From NCBI GenBank assembly GCA_033239005.1, contig BSQZ01000061.1, positions 739,001-803,000 on the forward strand: a stretch of 64,000 bases of DNA, read 5' to 3'. Of the stretch, positions 25,566 to 37,854 are shown in pieces. The position numbers and the translations under genes were made by a program. The DNA is from Lamellibrachia satsuma. Taxonomy: Eukaryota > Annelida > Polychaeta > Sabellida > Siboglinidae. Position 1 is the first letter of the stretch; each line of letters starts with the position of its first letter. The notes under the pieces are model-generated. The model had not been told where the DNA came from. It saw nothing but the letters and a program-made list of their open reading frames with translations, and did not search any database.

Positions 25566-26344
25566 CTACGGACTCACCTAGAGCGTCCTTCTTCAAAGGT
25601 CCACATATTTATTAATGTTATGATAGTTTGTATATAAATGTCAGTGAAATACGCTGAAGGTTACAAGAGTTAGGAATGCTTTAGAATGGTGAAGTTCTTG
25701 ATGTTCGTTTCGCTATGATTTGTCTGAGTGTGTTTAACATACAGTTTCTGTCATAATTAGAAGCTATTTGCTCATAGCAGTAATGTAGCTGTTTTACTCT
25801 ATGGTGTAATGTCACCATTTCTGTTTATGGGGAAAATTATTAAATACATTTTAAAAACAATAAATGATAGATACCATATACAATTCTCCAACTGATATGA
25901 CTATTGTTTTCAGAATGTAATTTTAATTGCAGCATGAGAAACAGATAACCATCCATTAATTTGCATGAGTATTAATTGCTTAGATGAAAAGAGTGTTATA
26001 TGCCTGATGATGAGCTTAGGGCCTGAGGTGGCTATTCCTTAGTTCCCTTATGCAGCGGCAAGGCTTTATCTGTATCAAACATAAATACCTTGCTGCATTA
26101 GTGGTTGAGCCTCATGCTTTACTGGGCCCCATAGGATCTAACCACTCTAACCATGTGAGAATATATATTGCCTTGCAACACAATGAACCTTGCATGCTGC
26201 CAGGCATGTTTAAAACATCCACGTTATTTGTGTTCTTCTTGTTCTTGTTCTTGTAACACACTTGAAACCGAACACAGAAAACCTATGTAACATATGGCAA
26301 CTGACACAAGTTGTTTGCTAAGAAATCGTCTACAGTTTCTAATT

Positions 26345-26515
26345 TTAGTACATGCCAGTGTGAGATATAATGTGTTTAATACATGCCAGTGTTAGATATA
26401 ATGTATTTAATACAAGCCAGTGTTAGATATAATGTATTTAATACATGCCAGTGTTAGATATAATGTATTTAATACATGCCAGTGTTAGATATAATGTGTT
26501 TAATGTGTGTCATAT
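26345..26515. repeat. 31-bp tandem repeat, 5 copies
   Basis: Unit 'aatacatgccagtgttagat' plus 'ataatgtattt'. Starts at 26351 and 26382 give the 31-bp period. Confidence 0.93.
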
Positions 26516-26818
26516 AAATGTTGAGTTTTATTCAGTAGTATAGTTTTTTAATATTGGGTAATATTAAAACAAATTAGTTTTTTATTATTTTATGTGTTGC
26601 TGGAGTGCTCTACGAAATAACCATATTATTTTTATTTTTTATTAATAGTATTAATATATAAAAAACTAAAACATTTATCTTAATTAAAATTATTAAATCA
26701 GCTATTATGACTGTTACAGTGTATATGTAGCCTACTGTATAAATCTAATTCGTTTTAGTAGCACCAGAAATTTAATGTGGCTGTATGTTCATTATATACA
26801 GCACAGCGTTCATATTAG

Positions 26819-26967
26819 CAGTGGCGTATTTGGGGGGCATTGGGTCATGCCCCCTTGACTTAAATGTTTACATTTTTTCTCGTATTTTTCTGTTGCGTTG
26901 CTACATGGGTGACTAGGCTTGGCCCCCCTTTGGCCCCCCCCTTTGCGAGATCTTAAATACCCCACTG
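26819..26967 (-). mobile_element. hAT-like MITE (149 bp) with 8-bp target duplication
   Basis: It starts CAGTGGCGTA and ends CCCCACTG. It is flanked by catattag at 26811-26818 and 26968-26975, a perfect 8-bp duplication. The interior is the reverse complement of the copy at 11602-11751 (gggcattgggtcatgcccc on the left, tttgcgagatc on the right). Confidence 0.88.
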
Positions 26968-27334
26968 CATATTAGTAACTGAGAAGACAGAGCCAAACTT
27001 AATTAATCATGGAATCATTGTATCCGGAGTGAAATGTAAACATCATTGTTTTCGCTGATCCACACTGAGAAAACATCACAGCAATGTCAGAATGTCCCCT
27101 TGAACTTTAAGTAGGACGCTGACTTGGCCATTGTTTTTTTTCTTTGGTGACTAGGGACCGACATGTTCTTGTAGTTTATCTGCTCTGTCAGACATGACTC
27201 AGACAAGGGAGTCATTTCCTAGATTAATTCATCCGGCTCCAAGTTCCCTCTTGCCTTAAAACACTCCCATGTGTAAGGAAGCTTGGTTTATAGACAGCAT
27301 AATGTTGGGAAGGGTTAATTAAGGTATATTTAGT

Positions 27335-27425
27335 ATAATGTTGGACTCTCGATAAGCCAATGGCTTCCTTGTCTACTTTCCATCTGGGTGTTTGCCTTGG
27401 ATGGCAATCTTGTTAAATCTTTTTC
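27335..27425 (+). mobile_element. LINE 3' UTR remnant (family A)
   Basis: Only the 3' UTR is kept: 'ggactctcgataagccaatg', 'gcttccttgtctac', tail 'ggatggcaatcttgttaaat'. Confidence 0.85.
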
Positions 27426-27699
27426 ATTCAAGAAATAGAGACCTCAGTTTCACTGAACTTGGCTTACAGACAATTATTACAATTTAGTTATTTATTTAAA
27501 AAAAAATTAATTATTTAATATTAATATAATTTTATTATTTCATACTAATTTTTTATTCGGATGTTTTTTATTTTAATGTAATTTAATTATTTTTGTTTAA
27601 TGAAATGTTATGTGATTTTAATGTCATTTAGTGTAAAGCACCTTGAGTAGTTTTTAACTAGAATTGGCATTATATAAGTGAACTATTTATTTATGAACT

Positions 27700-27860
27700 G
27701 TGGGTGGCCATGGGTGACTGGGTGACATTCACTGAACTGTGGGCGGCCATGGTGACATTCACTGAACTATGGACGGCTATGGTGACATTCACTGTACTGT
27801 GGGTGGCCATAGGTGACATTCACTGAACTGTGGGTGACTATGGGTGACATCACTGATGAG
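27700..27860. repeat. About 30-35-bp irregular tandem repeat, 5 copies
   Basis: Copies of 'ggtgacattcactgaactgt' followed by 'gggtggccatg', with length variation. Confidence 0.85.
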
Positions 27861-28625
27861 CCCCAACATCAGTCCAATGACAGAAGTAATGTTATGTTTC
27901 AACGATGGACACACCTGAGGTTTTGAAAACACCGCAGGTATGAATATACTTTAAATTAACTTTAATCATTTATAATCCTAGTTCTGCCACATTTGTTGGT
28001 TGAAATCTGTTTTTTTACTTGAACTACTGTTTAAAATGTAATATAAAAATGTTCTTGATTAATAACATTTGTATTCTGATTGAGCATCATAATTCATCAG
28101 GCTATAAATTTTACCTACTTCAAATTAAATCTGCCAGGTTTCACTAGAAATCTGCCTAGCATCTAAATTATTTGTGCACCAACTGCTATGAGTTTGTTAT
28201 TTGTTTTTATATTTGTCTGATGAACACAATAAAATATGTACTTTATCACAATTTTTCCATTTTAAACAAATCTGTATTAAAACGTGATTTGGCCATATGC
28301 CTCCCAAAATCCAAACAAATCATATTGCTTTTGGGAAATCCATACAGTGCAGCAAGTATGTGGTTAAAACTGTCGCTCACTTTCTCATGAGTATTAAAAC
28401 GACACTATGCTAATTACATCTCGGACACAATAATTTCGCAAAAACTGGTAGACTGAACACCCAGGGCAGCCTATCTGTAAACAGACAAAAGCTAATTAGA
28501 GCAAGACATATTACTGTTGATATGCGCAGCGTGGAAACAGTGACCTCGACAATGAAATTGTCTGAACAGATCCCGTCGTACTAACCGAGTTTGTGCACTT
28601 ACATCACAGGATGATATGTTTATTG

Positions 28626-28974
28626 CATGCGTGTCTGGCCGCGGTCCAGGGATGAGGAAGTACACTGTAAAGGTCATGCGTGTCTGGCCGCGGTCCAGGG
28701 ATGAGGAAGTACACTGTAAAGGTCATGCGTGTCTGGCCGCGGTCCAGGGATGAGGAAGTACACTGTAAAGGTCATGCGTGTCTGGCCGCGGTCCAGGGAT
28801 GAGGAAGTACACTGTAAAGGTCATGCGTGTCTGGCCGCGGTCCAGGGATGAGGAAGTACACTGTAAAGGTCATGCGTGTCTGGCCGCGGTCCAGGGATGA
28901 GGAAGTACACTGTAAAGGTCATGCGTGTCTGGCCGCGGTCCAGGGATGAGGAAGTACACTGTAAAGGTCATGCA
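28626..28974. repeat. 49-bp minisatellite, 7 copies, GC-rich, apparently identical
   Basis: The period is 49 (28626, 28675, 28724 and so on to 28920). The unit contains 'catgcgtgtctggccgcggt' and 'ccagggatgaggaagtacac'. I find no difference between copies. GC and CpG content stand out against the AT-rich surroundings. Confidence 0.97.
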
Positions 28975-29344
28975 AAAAAGAACGTTCACTGAGATCAGAT
29001 GATTAAAGGTATAAAGTCTGACCTATTTTTATTATAAAATAATGATATATGGAGTATAAACTATATTTATTCTAACATATATGATGGCCCAAATATGTTT
29101 TAATATAAACCGTAATTGTTAAATATAATTTTGACTGTAATATATGTTTGTGAGCATTGACCTTGCTGTTTAGCATAAATGCAATGAAAACATGATATTC
29201 AAGTCAAAATATTAAAATTAAACATATTTGGGCCATGAACATGTTGTAATCAATATGATTTATACCATTAATGTAATTTTACGATAGCAGCAATCAGACT
29301 TTGAACCTTTACAATTTATGATATGATATATGAAACATAAATAA

Positions 29345-30255
29345 ACAACTTTAACAAGATTGAACAAGATTGCCATCCAAGGCAAAGGCCCAGATGACAA
29401 GTGGACAAGGAAGCCATTGGCTTATCGAAAGTCTAAATTTTCATCTATGTGTAACCCGCCCTATTGAGATATGTGTCAACATTGTTTTTAAACATATTCA
29501 TGCTGTTAGCAGTTACACAATCTAGATAATTTGTTCCATTCATTTACTGTCCTCTGTGAGAATGAGTACTTCCTGACATGCAATCTACACTGATCTGTTA
29601 CTAATGTTACTTCATATCCTCTAGTTCTACTATCTTTCTTGGGTGAGAAAAATATTTCTATCAATATTTTCATACCCACTTAATGTCTTAAAAACTTCAA
29701 TTTAATCTCCTCTTAACATCCTTGTCTCTAGGGTTGTTAAACCATATTTTATTAGGCGTTCTTTAAAACTAAGGTCTTTCAGTTCTGTATCTATATCCTT
29801 CTTACGATATAGTCTCCATGCTTGTATACAGTATTCCAAATGAGGCCTAACTATTGCTTTCTACAGAGGTATAATTAGCTTTTTTCCTTGTATGTTATAT
29901 TTCTCTTAATCAACCCAAGAATTTGATTACCCATTGAAGCTGTTTCTTTAACAGTAGTTCCTAGAACAGTATCTCCCACTTTATAGTTTACATCCAAGTT
30001 CTTGTGTCCTGTATGTAGACATGTGTCCTGTATGTAGACATGTGTCCTGTATGTAGACATGTGTCCTGTATGTAGACATGTGTCCTGTATGTAGACATGT
30101 GTCCTGTATGTAGACATGTGTCCTGTATGTAGACATGTGTCCTGTACGTAGACATGTGTCCTGTATGTAGACATGTGTCCTGTATGTAGACATGTGTCCT
30201 GTATGTAGACATGTGCAACTTGCAGTTGCAGGTCACCTTCATCCTTGTTTCTCAA
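29345..30255 (-). mobile_element. LINE fragment (family A) split by a 20-bp minisatellite
   Basis: The minus strand reads the LINE from 'KNLDVNYKVGDTVLGTTVKE' through 'MGNQILGLIKRNITYKEKS', a frameshifted 'HLEYCIQAWRLYRKKDID' and 'GLTTLETRMLRGD' to the 3' UTR ending near 29345. The coding order matches, and extends 5' of, the copy at 16440. The 20-bp array at 30003-30213 sits inside the coding part just before 'HKNLDV'. Confidence 0.85.
30003..30213. repeat. 20-bp minisatellite, about 10 copies
   Basis: Unit 'tgtgtcctgtatgtagacat', almost invariant (one 'gtacgtag'). It lies within the LINE coding remnant. The minus-strand reading 'THVYIQDTCLHTGHMSTYR' is a three-frame repeat and not a protein signal. 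Confidence 0.96.
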
Positions 30256-31662
30256 CACAGCATCAATTTATATAATTACATTTTGTGGAGGCTACTCTTA
30301 TAAGTTAACATAAAAAAGGTTTTTGCAGAAAGTGGTGTATTTTTTGACAAATTTGAATGAGTCATATGCACTTTGGCTTCAGTTTTGCTCAAACATATGC
30401 AACTTTGTCAGTATTGACAGTATATATTTGAGTTATGTAAGAGCACCATGTGTTTATTCCGTCACATTTGTAGATCATATAAGATATATAAGAATGGCGC
30501 TCTGGAAGTCAAGAAATTTGCAAATGTTTCTAATAGGAGTTTACTGCAGTCAAACACAATGTATTGGATATAATTATTAATTGACTGTGTATGCTATTGT
30601 TCGAATACGGCAGTAGCAGCTGGTTTATATTGTCTTCAAGCTACTATCCCTGAATAAATTCAAGCTGTGTTGGCCGAGTTTATCAAAAATGCAAAAACCG
30701 GTCAATCTGACATTTAAGTAATTTCAAACATCACCAAGCACATGTTGGCACAGATATGCGATTGTTTCAGCGCACGGCAAAGCAATCACCAGAATTTTTA
30801 GGTGCAGGTGCATGCTGTATCACGCACATGCTTCGTTGTCAGTTCAACAGTGTCGACAGTGTGTGAAAACGTAATTTTAAAATGCATGAACACTCATCAT
30901 AGTGTAGAATTGTCAATTAATAAAAACTTGTTGAATTGTCTGTATTTGTATTGGGCCCAATATGGCTACCCCTCAAGCCAATGCCAAGCCAATGCAAATA
31001 TGAACATAACGTATAAATAACATATGTTTATGTTTGTCCACTTAACCATCAAACGTATGCATTGCATATATGTGCTATTTATAGTGTGTGTGTTCATGTT
31101 AGAGTGCGTGTGCTGTATCATATGTACCGGTAAGGTCACGTCCTTGTGTGTGCTATATGTACTCTGTATGTGTGCTCAGTCGTGCATGTTTAATTGTGTG
31201 CGTGTGCAAGCATCTGTGTTAGCGTGGGTGCATAGTTAATGACTGGCTTCCATGCGAGATCCATTCAAGTGTGGGTCCTTGTGGAATCTGACAGGAATAT
31301 TCAGCACACTGTTGAAGAAGTTTGCATAAATGTTTTATTAAGCCGAGAAAAGGAAATTAACTGTGCAGTCGGCATGATGGCATCAGACTCGTCCACCTCA
31401 GACTGAGGTAGGTGGTGGGCGATTTGATTTCGCCGGACCGACGTTTCGAGAATACCACCATGTCAGTGATGGGATGATGTTGTGATGGTTGACACTACAA
31501 GACAGCGTGGAGCGGACAGGTAATGTTTCTGCTCTGGAAACTCTGTGGCCTTCTTCTCGCAGTGATATTGAGCTGTTAAGGAAGAAGGGTGATGTTTTAA
31601 CACTTTAAAGTTAATATACCATCAAAAGATATTTGGGATTGGTGGCAGCTTATATATGTTTT

Positions 31663-31735
31663 TCATTGTATGTATGTATGTATGTTTCTGTTTATGTGTG
31701 TATGTACATACATACCTTCATACATACATATTTGT
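31663..31735. repeat. (GTAT)n / (ATAC)n imperfect palindrome
   Basis: A 'gtatgtatgtatgtatg' run is followed by 'gtacatacatac' and 'catacatacat', so the tract can fold back on itself. Confidence 0.8.
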
Positions 31736-31874
31736 CCATCCGCATGACATAGGTCTCTCCCAGTTAAATCAACTTTATGTGGTCTAATGATTCATGTCTC
31801 CTCAGTAGTGTTCCTGTCATCTTGATCATTTCATCTCACCATACAATCCTCCTAGTCTTCTACTTACATACTTT

Positions 31875-32395
31875 TAATGGCTGCCATTCTGTTGTTGACA
31901 TGGTCCGTGTAGTGGTTGCCACTCAGTTGTTAACATGGTCCATGTAGTGGCTGTCACTCTGTTGCTGACATGGTCCATGTAGTGGCTGCCACTCTGTTGC
32001 TGACATGGTCCGTGTAGTGGTTGCCACTCAGTTGTTAACATGGTTCATATAATAGTTGCCACTCTGTTGTTAATGTTGTCCCTATAGTGGCTGTCACTCA
32101 GTTGTTAACATGGTCCATATAGTGGCTGTCACTCTGTTGCTGACATGGTCCGTGTAGTGGCTGCCACTCTGTTGCTGACATGGTCCATGTAGTGGCTGCC
32201 ACTTTGTTGCTGACATGGTCCATGTAGTGGCTGTCACTCTGTTGCTGACATGGTCCATGTAGTGGCTGCCACTCTGTTGTTAATGTTGTCTCTATAGTGG
32301 CTGTCACTCTGTTGTTAACATGGTCCATATAGTGGCTGCCACTCTGTTGCTGACATGGTCCGTGTAGTGGCTGCCATTCCATGGAGTAGTCCATC
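31875..32395. repeat. 35-bp minisatellite, about 15 copies
   Basis: Unit 'gttgctgacatggtccatgt' plus 'agtggctgccactct', with two main variants (gttgctgaca / gttgttaaca). Confidence 0.93.
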
Positions 32396-33559
32396 ATCGT
32401 TCTTTCTCTGAAGGACCTTGAACATTGGCTACATATTTTTGTATGGCATATAAATGTGCATCTAATACCCAACGAGATTGTGACAATAAGTAATACATTT
32501 TCTGTGCACAATGATGTATATGCTAAGAGAAATGTGTACTATAAGAGAATTTATATAGGCTGATCAGTTGGTGTGGTGCAGGATGAACTGTGCATCCAGC
32601 CCTCTGAAATAAATCAGTTGAGGGAAGTTATTGCTCCTGTAGGGAGTAATTTCCAGGGTCTGAAACTCCTGTATACAGGGAGTATCTGTATGCATTTATG
32701 CATAGATGTGTTTGAAAAAACATTGTTCAGAGTGCTGTTCCTAATGGGCCTAGCAGTCAAATGTATCAGAACATTCTGGGGTAGAAATGTAGATCATGAT
32801 GGAAATGTAGGCCTGTGTTTAGTTAATTGAATATAATTTAAACTTTCTCCATCTTTTGAAACCAAAAATATTCTCTGGAAATGATTTCAACATATATACT
32901 ATCAAAACTGGTTATACATGTCACATTCAAAGAACAGCCTCATTACTCCACCTCCTGGGTGTCTATTTTCCAAAAATGTTATGATACTACTTGGCTTTAT
33001 AAAGTAACTATTCAAGTATAATCATTAGATTGTGTAATAATGTCAATAGAGCAGATAATCTGGTGAACAGGACCGGCTTTAGCTTATTTTTGTGCCTGCA
33101 TTTTCACTAATTGAACAATCGCTTGTCATTGTTGGATTAACTCTGAGATGAATTAGTAATGTGGTAATTAAGTTGCTTGTGAACAGAATTCATGCAATTA
33201 GTGGTTGCTCCATTAATGTGTGTTTATTAACGCCTTGTGACTCATAAATATCTCCACTCAGCCTGATTAATCCAGGCCCAGTGCCTGTGTGAAAATAAGG
33301 AACTGTATGGGCATGCAGCCCTGGAACCAGTAAACCCTGGGGCCAGACAACTTAGTATAAACACTGCTGGCAACTTGTCTTGGGCAGGTTCAGGTAAATA
33401 ATTGATGTACAAGCATTTATCCAGGACAACCTGTCTCCACTGACTAGAATTCTGTCATTTTTCTCACTTCTCTCTGTGTCTCTGTCCCTTTCTCCTTCTT
33501 CATCTTCTAGTGTTATTGTGGAGGACCTGATTGGTGTGTATTAGTGAGTTTTGCAGAGA

Positions 33560-33745
33560 GAGCTCACAAGCTTGGTGAGTCTCTGCGTCCATGACAGGTT
33601 AAACATCTACACCCTCTTTGGGATCTTTTACCTTGCATAGGCACCAGATAAAACAAACCAGTGGTTCTTCCAAAAGGCACAGACAATTTACGGTGACTGA
33701 AGGTGCCTAAGCTTTGAAACAGCAGCTGAAGAACCCTGGTCCTCT
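33560..33745 (-). mobile_element. SINE (same family as 38395-38615), head truncated into a minisatellite
   Basis: The shared minus-strand order is the B-box region ('ccagggttct'), then 'tgcc...cagtcaccgtaaattg', 'ctggtgcctatgcaaggtaa' and 'aagatcccaaagag'. The head end (high coordinates) passes directly into the 20-bp array. Confidence 0.7.
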
Positions 33746-34120
33746 TGATAGGACCCTGGTCCTCTTGATAGAACCCTGCTCCTTTTGATAGAACCGTGGT
33801 TCTCTTGATAGAATCCAGGTCTTTTGATAGAACCCAGGTGCTCTTGATAGAATCTTGGTTCTTTTGATAGAATCCTAGCTGTCTTAAGAGAACCCTGGTC
33901 ACATTGCTAGAATCCTGGTTCTGTTGATAGAATCCATGTCCTCTTGGTTGAACCCTGGTCCTTTTTATTAGAACCCTGGTGCTGTTGGTATAACCTTGGT
34001 GCCCTTGATAGAAACCATGCCCTCTTGATAGAACCCTGGTCCTTTTGATAGATTTACTTTTTTTATAGAAATCTGGTTCTATTGATAGAAACCAGGTCCT
34101 CTTGATAGAACCATGGTCAT
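33735..34120. repeat. About 20-bp degenerate minisatellite seeded from a SINE head
   Basis: About 18 units of 'gaaccctggtcctcttgata'. The unit equals the SINE B-box region plus adjoining bases (compare 'gaaccctggtcccctcaacc' in the SINE at 38570). Divergence between units is higher than in the other arrays. Confidence 0.85.
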
Positions 34121-35532
34121 CTTACCATGCTACTACAGCTTGTAACTAGTCTGTCATACCATGCTACTACAGCTTGTAATTAGTCTGTCATACCATGCTA
34201 CTACAGCTTGTAACTAGTCTGTTTTACCATGCTACTACAGCTTGTAACCAGTCTGTCTTACCATGCTACTACAGCTTGTAACTAGTCTGTCATACCATGC
34301 TACTACAGCTTGTAACCAGTCTGTCATACCATGCTACTACAGCTTGTAACTAGTCTGTCTTACCATGCTACTACAGCTTGTAACCAGTCTGTCATACCAT
34401 GCTACTACAGCTTGTAACCAGTCTGTCATACCATGCTACTACAGCTTGTAACTAGTCTGTCTTACCATGCTACTACAGCTTGTAACCAGTCTGTCTTACC
34501 ATGCTACTACAGCTTGTAACTAGTCTATCATACCATGCTAATACTGCTTGTAGCAAGTGTGTTTTACCATGCTACTAAAGCTTGTAACCAGTCTGTCATA
34601 CCATGCTACTACAGCTTGTAACTAGTCAGTCATACCATGCTACTACAGCTTGTAACTAGTCTGTCATACCATGCTACTACAGCTTGTAACTAGTCTGTCA
34701 TACCAAGCTACTACAGCTTGTAACTTGTCTGTCATACCATGCTACTACAGCTTGTAACTAGTCTGTCATACCATGCTACTGCAGCTTGTAACCAGTCTGT
34801 CATACCATGCTACTACAGCTTGTAACTAGTCTGTCATACCATGCTACTGCAGCTTGTAACCAGTCTGTCATACCATGCTACTACAGCTTGTAACTAGTCT
34901 GTCATACCATGCTACTACAGCTTGTAACTAGTCTGTCATACCATGCTACTGCAGCTTGTAACTAGTCTGTCATACCATGCTACTGCAGCTTGTAACCAGT
35001 CTGTCATACCATGCTACTGCAGCTTGTAACTAGTCTGTCATACCATGCTACTGCAGCTTGTAACTAGTCTGTCATACCATGCTACTGCAGCTTGTAACTA
35101 GTCTGTCATACTATGCTACTGCAGCTTGTAACCAGTCTGTCTTACCATGCTACTACAGCTTGTAACTAGTCTGTCTTACCATGCTACTACAGCTTGTAAC
35201 TAGTCTATCATACCATGCTACTACTGCTTGTAACAAGTGTGTCATACCAAGCTACTACAGCTTGTAACTTGTCTGTCATACCATGCTACTACAGCTTGTA
35301 ACTAGTCTGTCATACCATGCTACTGCAGCTTGTAACCAGTCTGTCATACCATGCTACTACAGCTTGTAACCAGTCTGTCTTACCATGCTACTACAGCTTG
35401 TAACTAGTCTGTCATGCCATGCTACTACAGCTTGTAACTAGTCTGTCATACCATGCTACTAAAGCTTGTAACTAGTCTGTCATACCATGCTACTACAGCT
35501 TGTAACTAGTCTGTCTTACATACCATGCTACT
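34120..35532. repeat. 34-bp minisatellite, about 41 copies
   Basis: Unit 'ctgtcataccatgctactac' plus 'agcttgtaactagt'. Variant sites are cata/ctta, actac/actgc and aacta/aacca. Runs of the same variant show local duplication. Confidence 0.97.
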
Positions 35533-35844
35533 ACAGATTGCTTGATGCCAGGCTACCCATAACAATCGTAAGTTGCTTCACTGTTTGATGTTTTTGTTTC
35601 TACATTAAATACAGATATAATATCACCTTCTGCATGAATGTGACTTTAAACAATGTAAGTGGAACCACTTAATGTTACAGTGTCTCAAACCATAGTAACT
35701 CATAACTTGGTAATTTTAATGCTAGTTTAGTTAAACATTGATAAGTCTGCATCTTTCCTCTCCCTTTCCTCTCACTATTTGCTCCACAAGCTTCTTGTTG
35801 AAGCTAAGTTAGATCGGTGCATCAGTGCGGGGCCTCACCAAGGA

Positions 35845-36547
35845 ATGAGTGCTGTGTGTGTGCATGGCCACATAGTGCTGTGTGTGTGCATGGCCACATA
35901 GTGCTGTATGTGTGCATGGCCACATAGTGCTTTATGTGTGCATGGCCACATAGTGTTGTGTGTGTGCATGGCCACATAGTGCTATATGTGTGCATGGCCA
36001 CATAGTGCTGTGTGTGTGCATGGCCACATAGTGCTGTATGTGTGCATGGCCACATAGTGTTGTGTGTGTGCATAGCCACATAGTGCTGTATGTGTGCATG
36101 GCCACATAGTGCTGTGTGTGTGCATGGCCACATAGTGCTGTGTGTGTGTGCATGGCCACATAGTGCTGTGTGTGCATGGCCACATAGTGCTGTATGTGCG
36201 CATGGCCACATAGTGCTGTGTGCGTGTATGCATGGCCACATAGTACTTTGTGTGTGCATGGCCACATAGTGCTGTGTTTGTGCATTGCCACATAGTGCTG
36301 TATGTGCACATGGCCACATAGTGCTGTGTGCGTGTGTGCATGGCCACATAGTACTTTGTGTGTGCATGGCCACATAGTGCTGTATGTGCGCATGGCCACA
36401 TAGTGCTGTGTGTGTGTGCATGGCCACATAGTACTTTGTGTGTGCATGGCCACATAGTGCTGTGTGTGTGCATGGCCACATAGTGCTGTGTGTGTGTGCA
36501 TGGCCACATAGTGCTGTGTGTGTGCATGGCCACATAGTGCTGTGTGT
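35845..36547. repeat. 24-30-bp minisatellite, about 27 copies
   Basis: Unit 'gcatggccacatagtgctgt' followed by (gt)2-4. The GT run length varies. Long open frames on the minus strand (HTALCGHAHTQHYVAMHT) come from this array. Confidence 0.95.
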
Positions 36548-36657
36548 CTGTATCATTGGTTCATTGATCCATGGCTGATTCCATACAATCAGCCCTGATA
36601 GAACACAACTGACAATACAACAGAAGGCACAAGGGATGCTTGCTTCCCTTGCTGCAG

Positions 36658-36819
36658 GCTCCGGAGCCAGACCACCGTAGCAGTTTGTGTCTGCACCACT
36701 GCACCGCTGCACCACCAGTGACAATACTGGCGGTGCCCAGCCCCACTCACTCAATGCGTGCGTGCCGTTCTCACCACCGGCTGCCATCAAGCTTCATTAC
36801 CGCAGCATTATCACTTGGT
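36658..36819 (+). CDS. Candidate cassette exon in intron 1 (weak)
   Basis: A strong acceptor (gcttcccttgctgcag) is followed by 162 bp, 54 codons open in phase 0, to a donor-like GGT|GTAAAG. It would insert a Ser/His/Pro-rich segment (APEPDHRSSLCLHHCTAAP onward) between exons 1 and 2 without breaking the frame. GC content is higher than in the flanks. The other frames are also open here, no homology is recognised, and a single short open stretch of this size can occur by chance, so this is a candidate only. Confidence 0.25.
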
Positions 36820-37179
36820 GTAAAGTTGACGGTGCTCTTATCGCCATTGACAAAGAGAAGCTCATTTTGACATTTCAAGGGCTGCCAGATGACAGATTGT
36901 GGTTAGTGATGGGTGACACACAGGACCGTTCAGCATGTGAGTCTGATGCTTCTGCCGTTCATTATAGGGTGTCACTGTGATGGGCCGAGAGATTGCATAC
37001 AAACGTCCGCAATACTGAGTGATAACAGTAAGCAGTGCAGTTGTTCATGGTATTTGGCATAATTGATATGTGAAAGGAGATCATGTCTGAAAATGTCATC
37101 GCCTAGAATTTGTGTGATAGACAACTCACGGCAAGCTGTTTCATTCGTGTACCTGGTACACAATTTATTTTTTAATTAA

Positions 37180-37360
37180 ACTGACCTCAGTTGCTGTGAC
37201 CTCAGTCACTGGGACTGAAATCAGTGTGACCTCAGTTTCTGAGAACTCAGTTGCTGGGCCCTCAGTCACTTTGACCTCAGTGACTGACTGAAGTCACTTT
37301 GACTGAGGTCAAAGTCACTGAGGTCACTGACTTCATGTGTGAACTGGTCACTTTGACCTC
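37180..37360. repeat. Cluster of TGACCTCAGT / ACTGAGGTCA words
   Basis: Seven or so TGACCT/AGGTCA hexamers in both orientations, with a short palindromic part around 37290-37330 (cagtgactgactgaagtcac). The hexamer is the nuclear-receptor half-site. The spacing is irregular, so this may simply be a decayed tandem repeat. Confidence 0.6.
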
Positions 37361-37854
37361 AGATTATTGTATTAGTACTTTGTCATTGGAATCAAACTGT
37401 TCGTTCATATTCCCGATTCTCAGTATCTATGTGAAATATTCAGCAATGGTTCAGTTATTACACAAAAACTATTTGTTCATAAATAATTTGTATTCAAATA
37501 AGTTTCCCTTTTGTAAGGTACTCAATTCCACAGTTGAGTTAACCATGGGACCACGAATGCCGTGCTGCCATCAGTATTAATCCCAGCATTATGACAGATC
37601 GTGTGGTATTTTTAGAGAAGGATGTGAATTAAATTTTAAGTAGGTGATTGTGTGCTACTCGATTTGCCGCACCATTGCTCCCAGAACTGGCTTGTTGGCT
37701 GATAGCCAGCACTGCCAAGTCTAGTGCAATATATTATAATTACTCTTGTAATTATTTAATGTCGATGTCTACATAAATAGCAGGTTAACATTTGTCCTAC
37801 ACCCAGCACAGGGAACATAGTGGGTTTATTGTGTTTATTATGTCTGTTATTCTA

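Noticed and set aside
34120..35532. CRISPR-like array
   Set aside because: Units are contiguous with no unique spacers, and the context is eukaryotic intron.
35822..36790. 322-residue minus-strand open frame
   Set aside because: Mostly HTALCGHAHTQHYVAM repeats from the gcatggccacatag array. The N-terminal part overlaps a GC-rich segment open in several frames.
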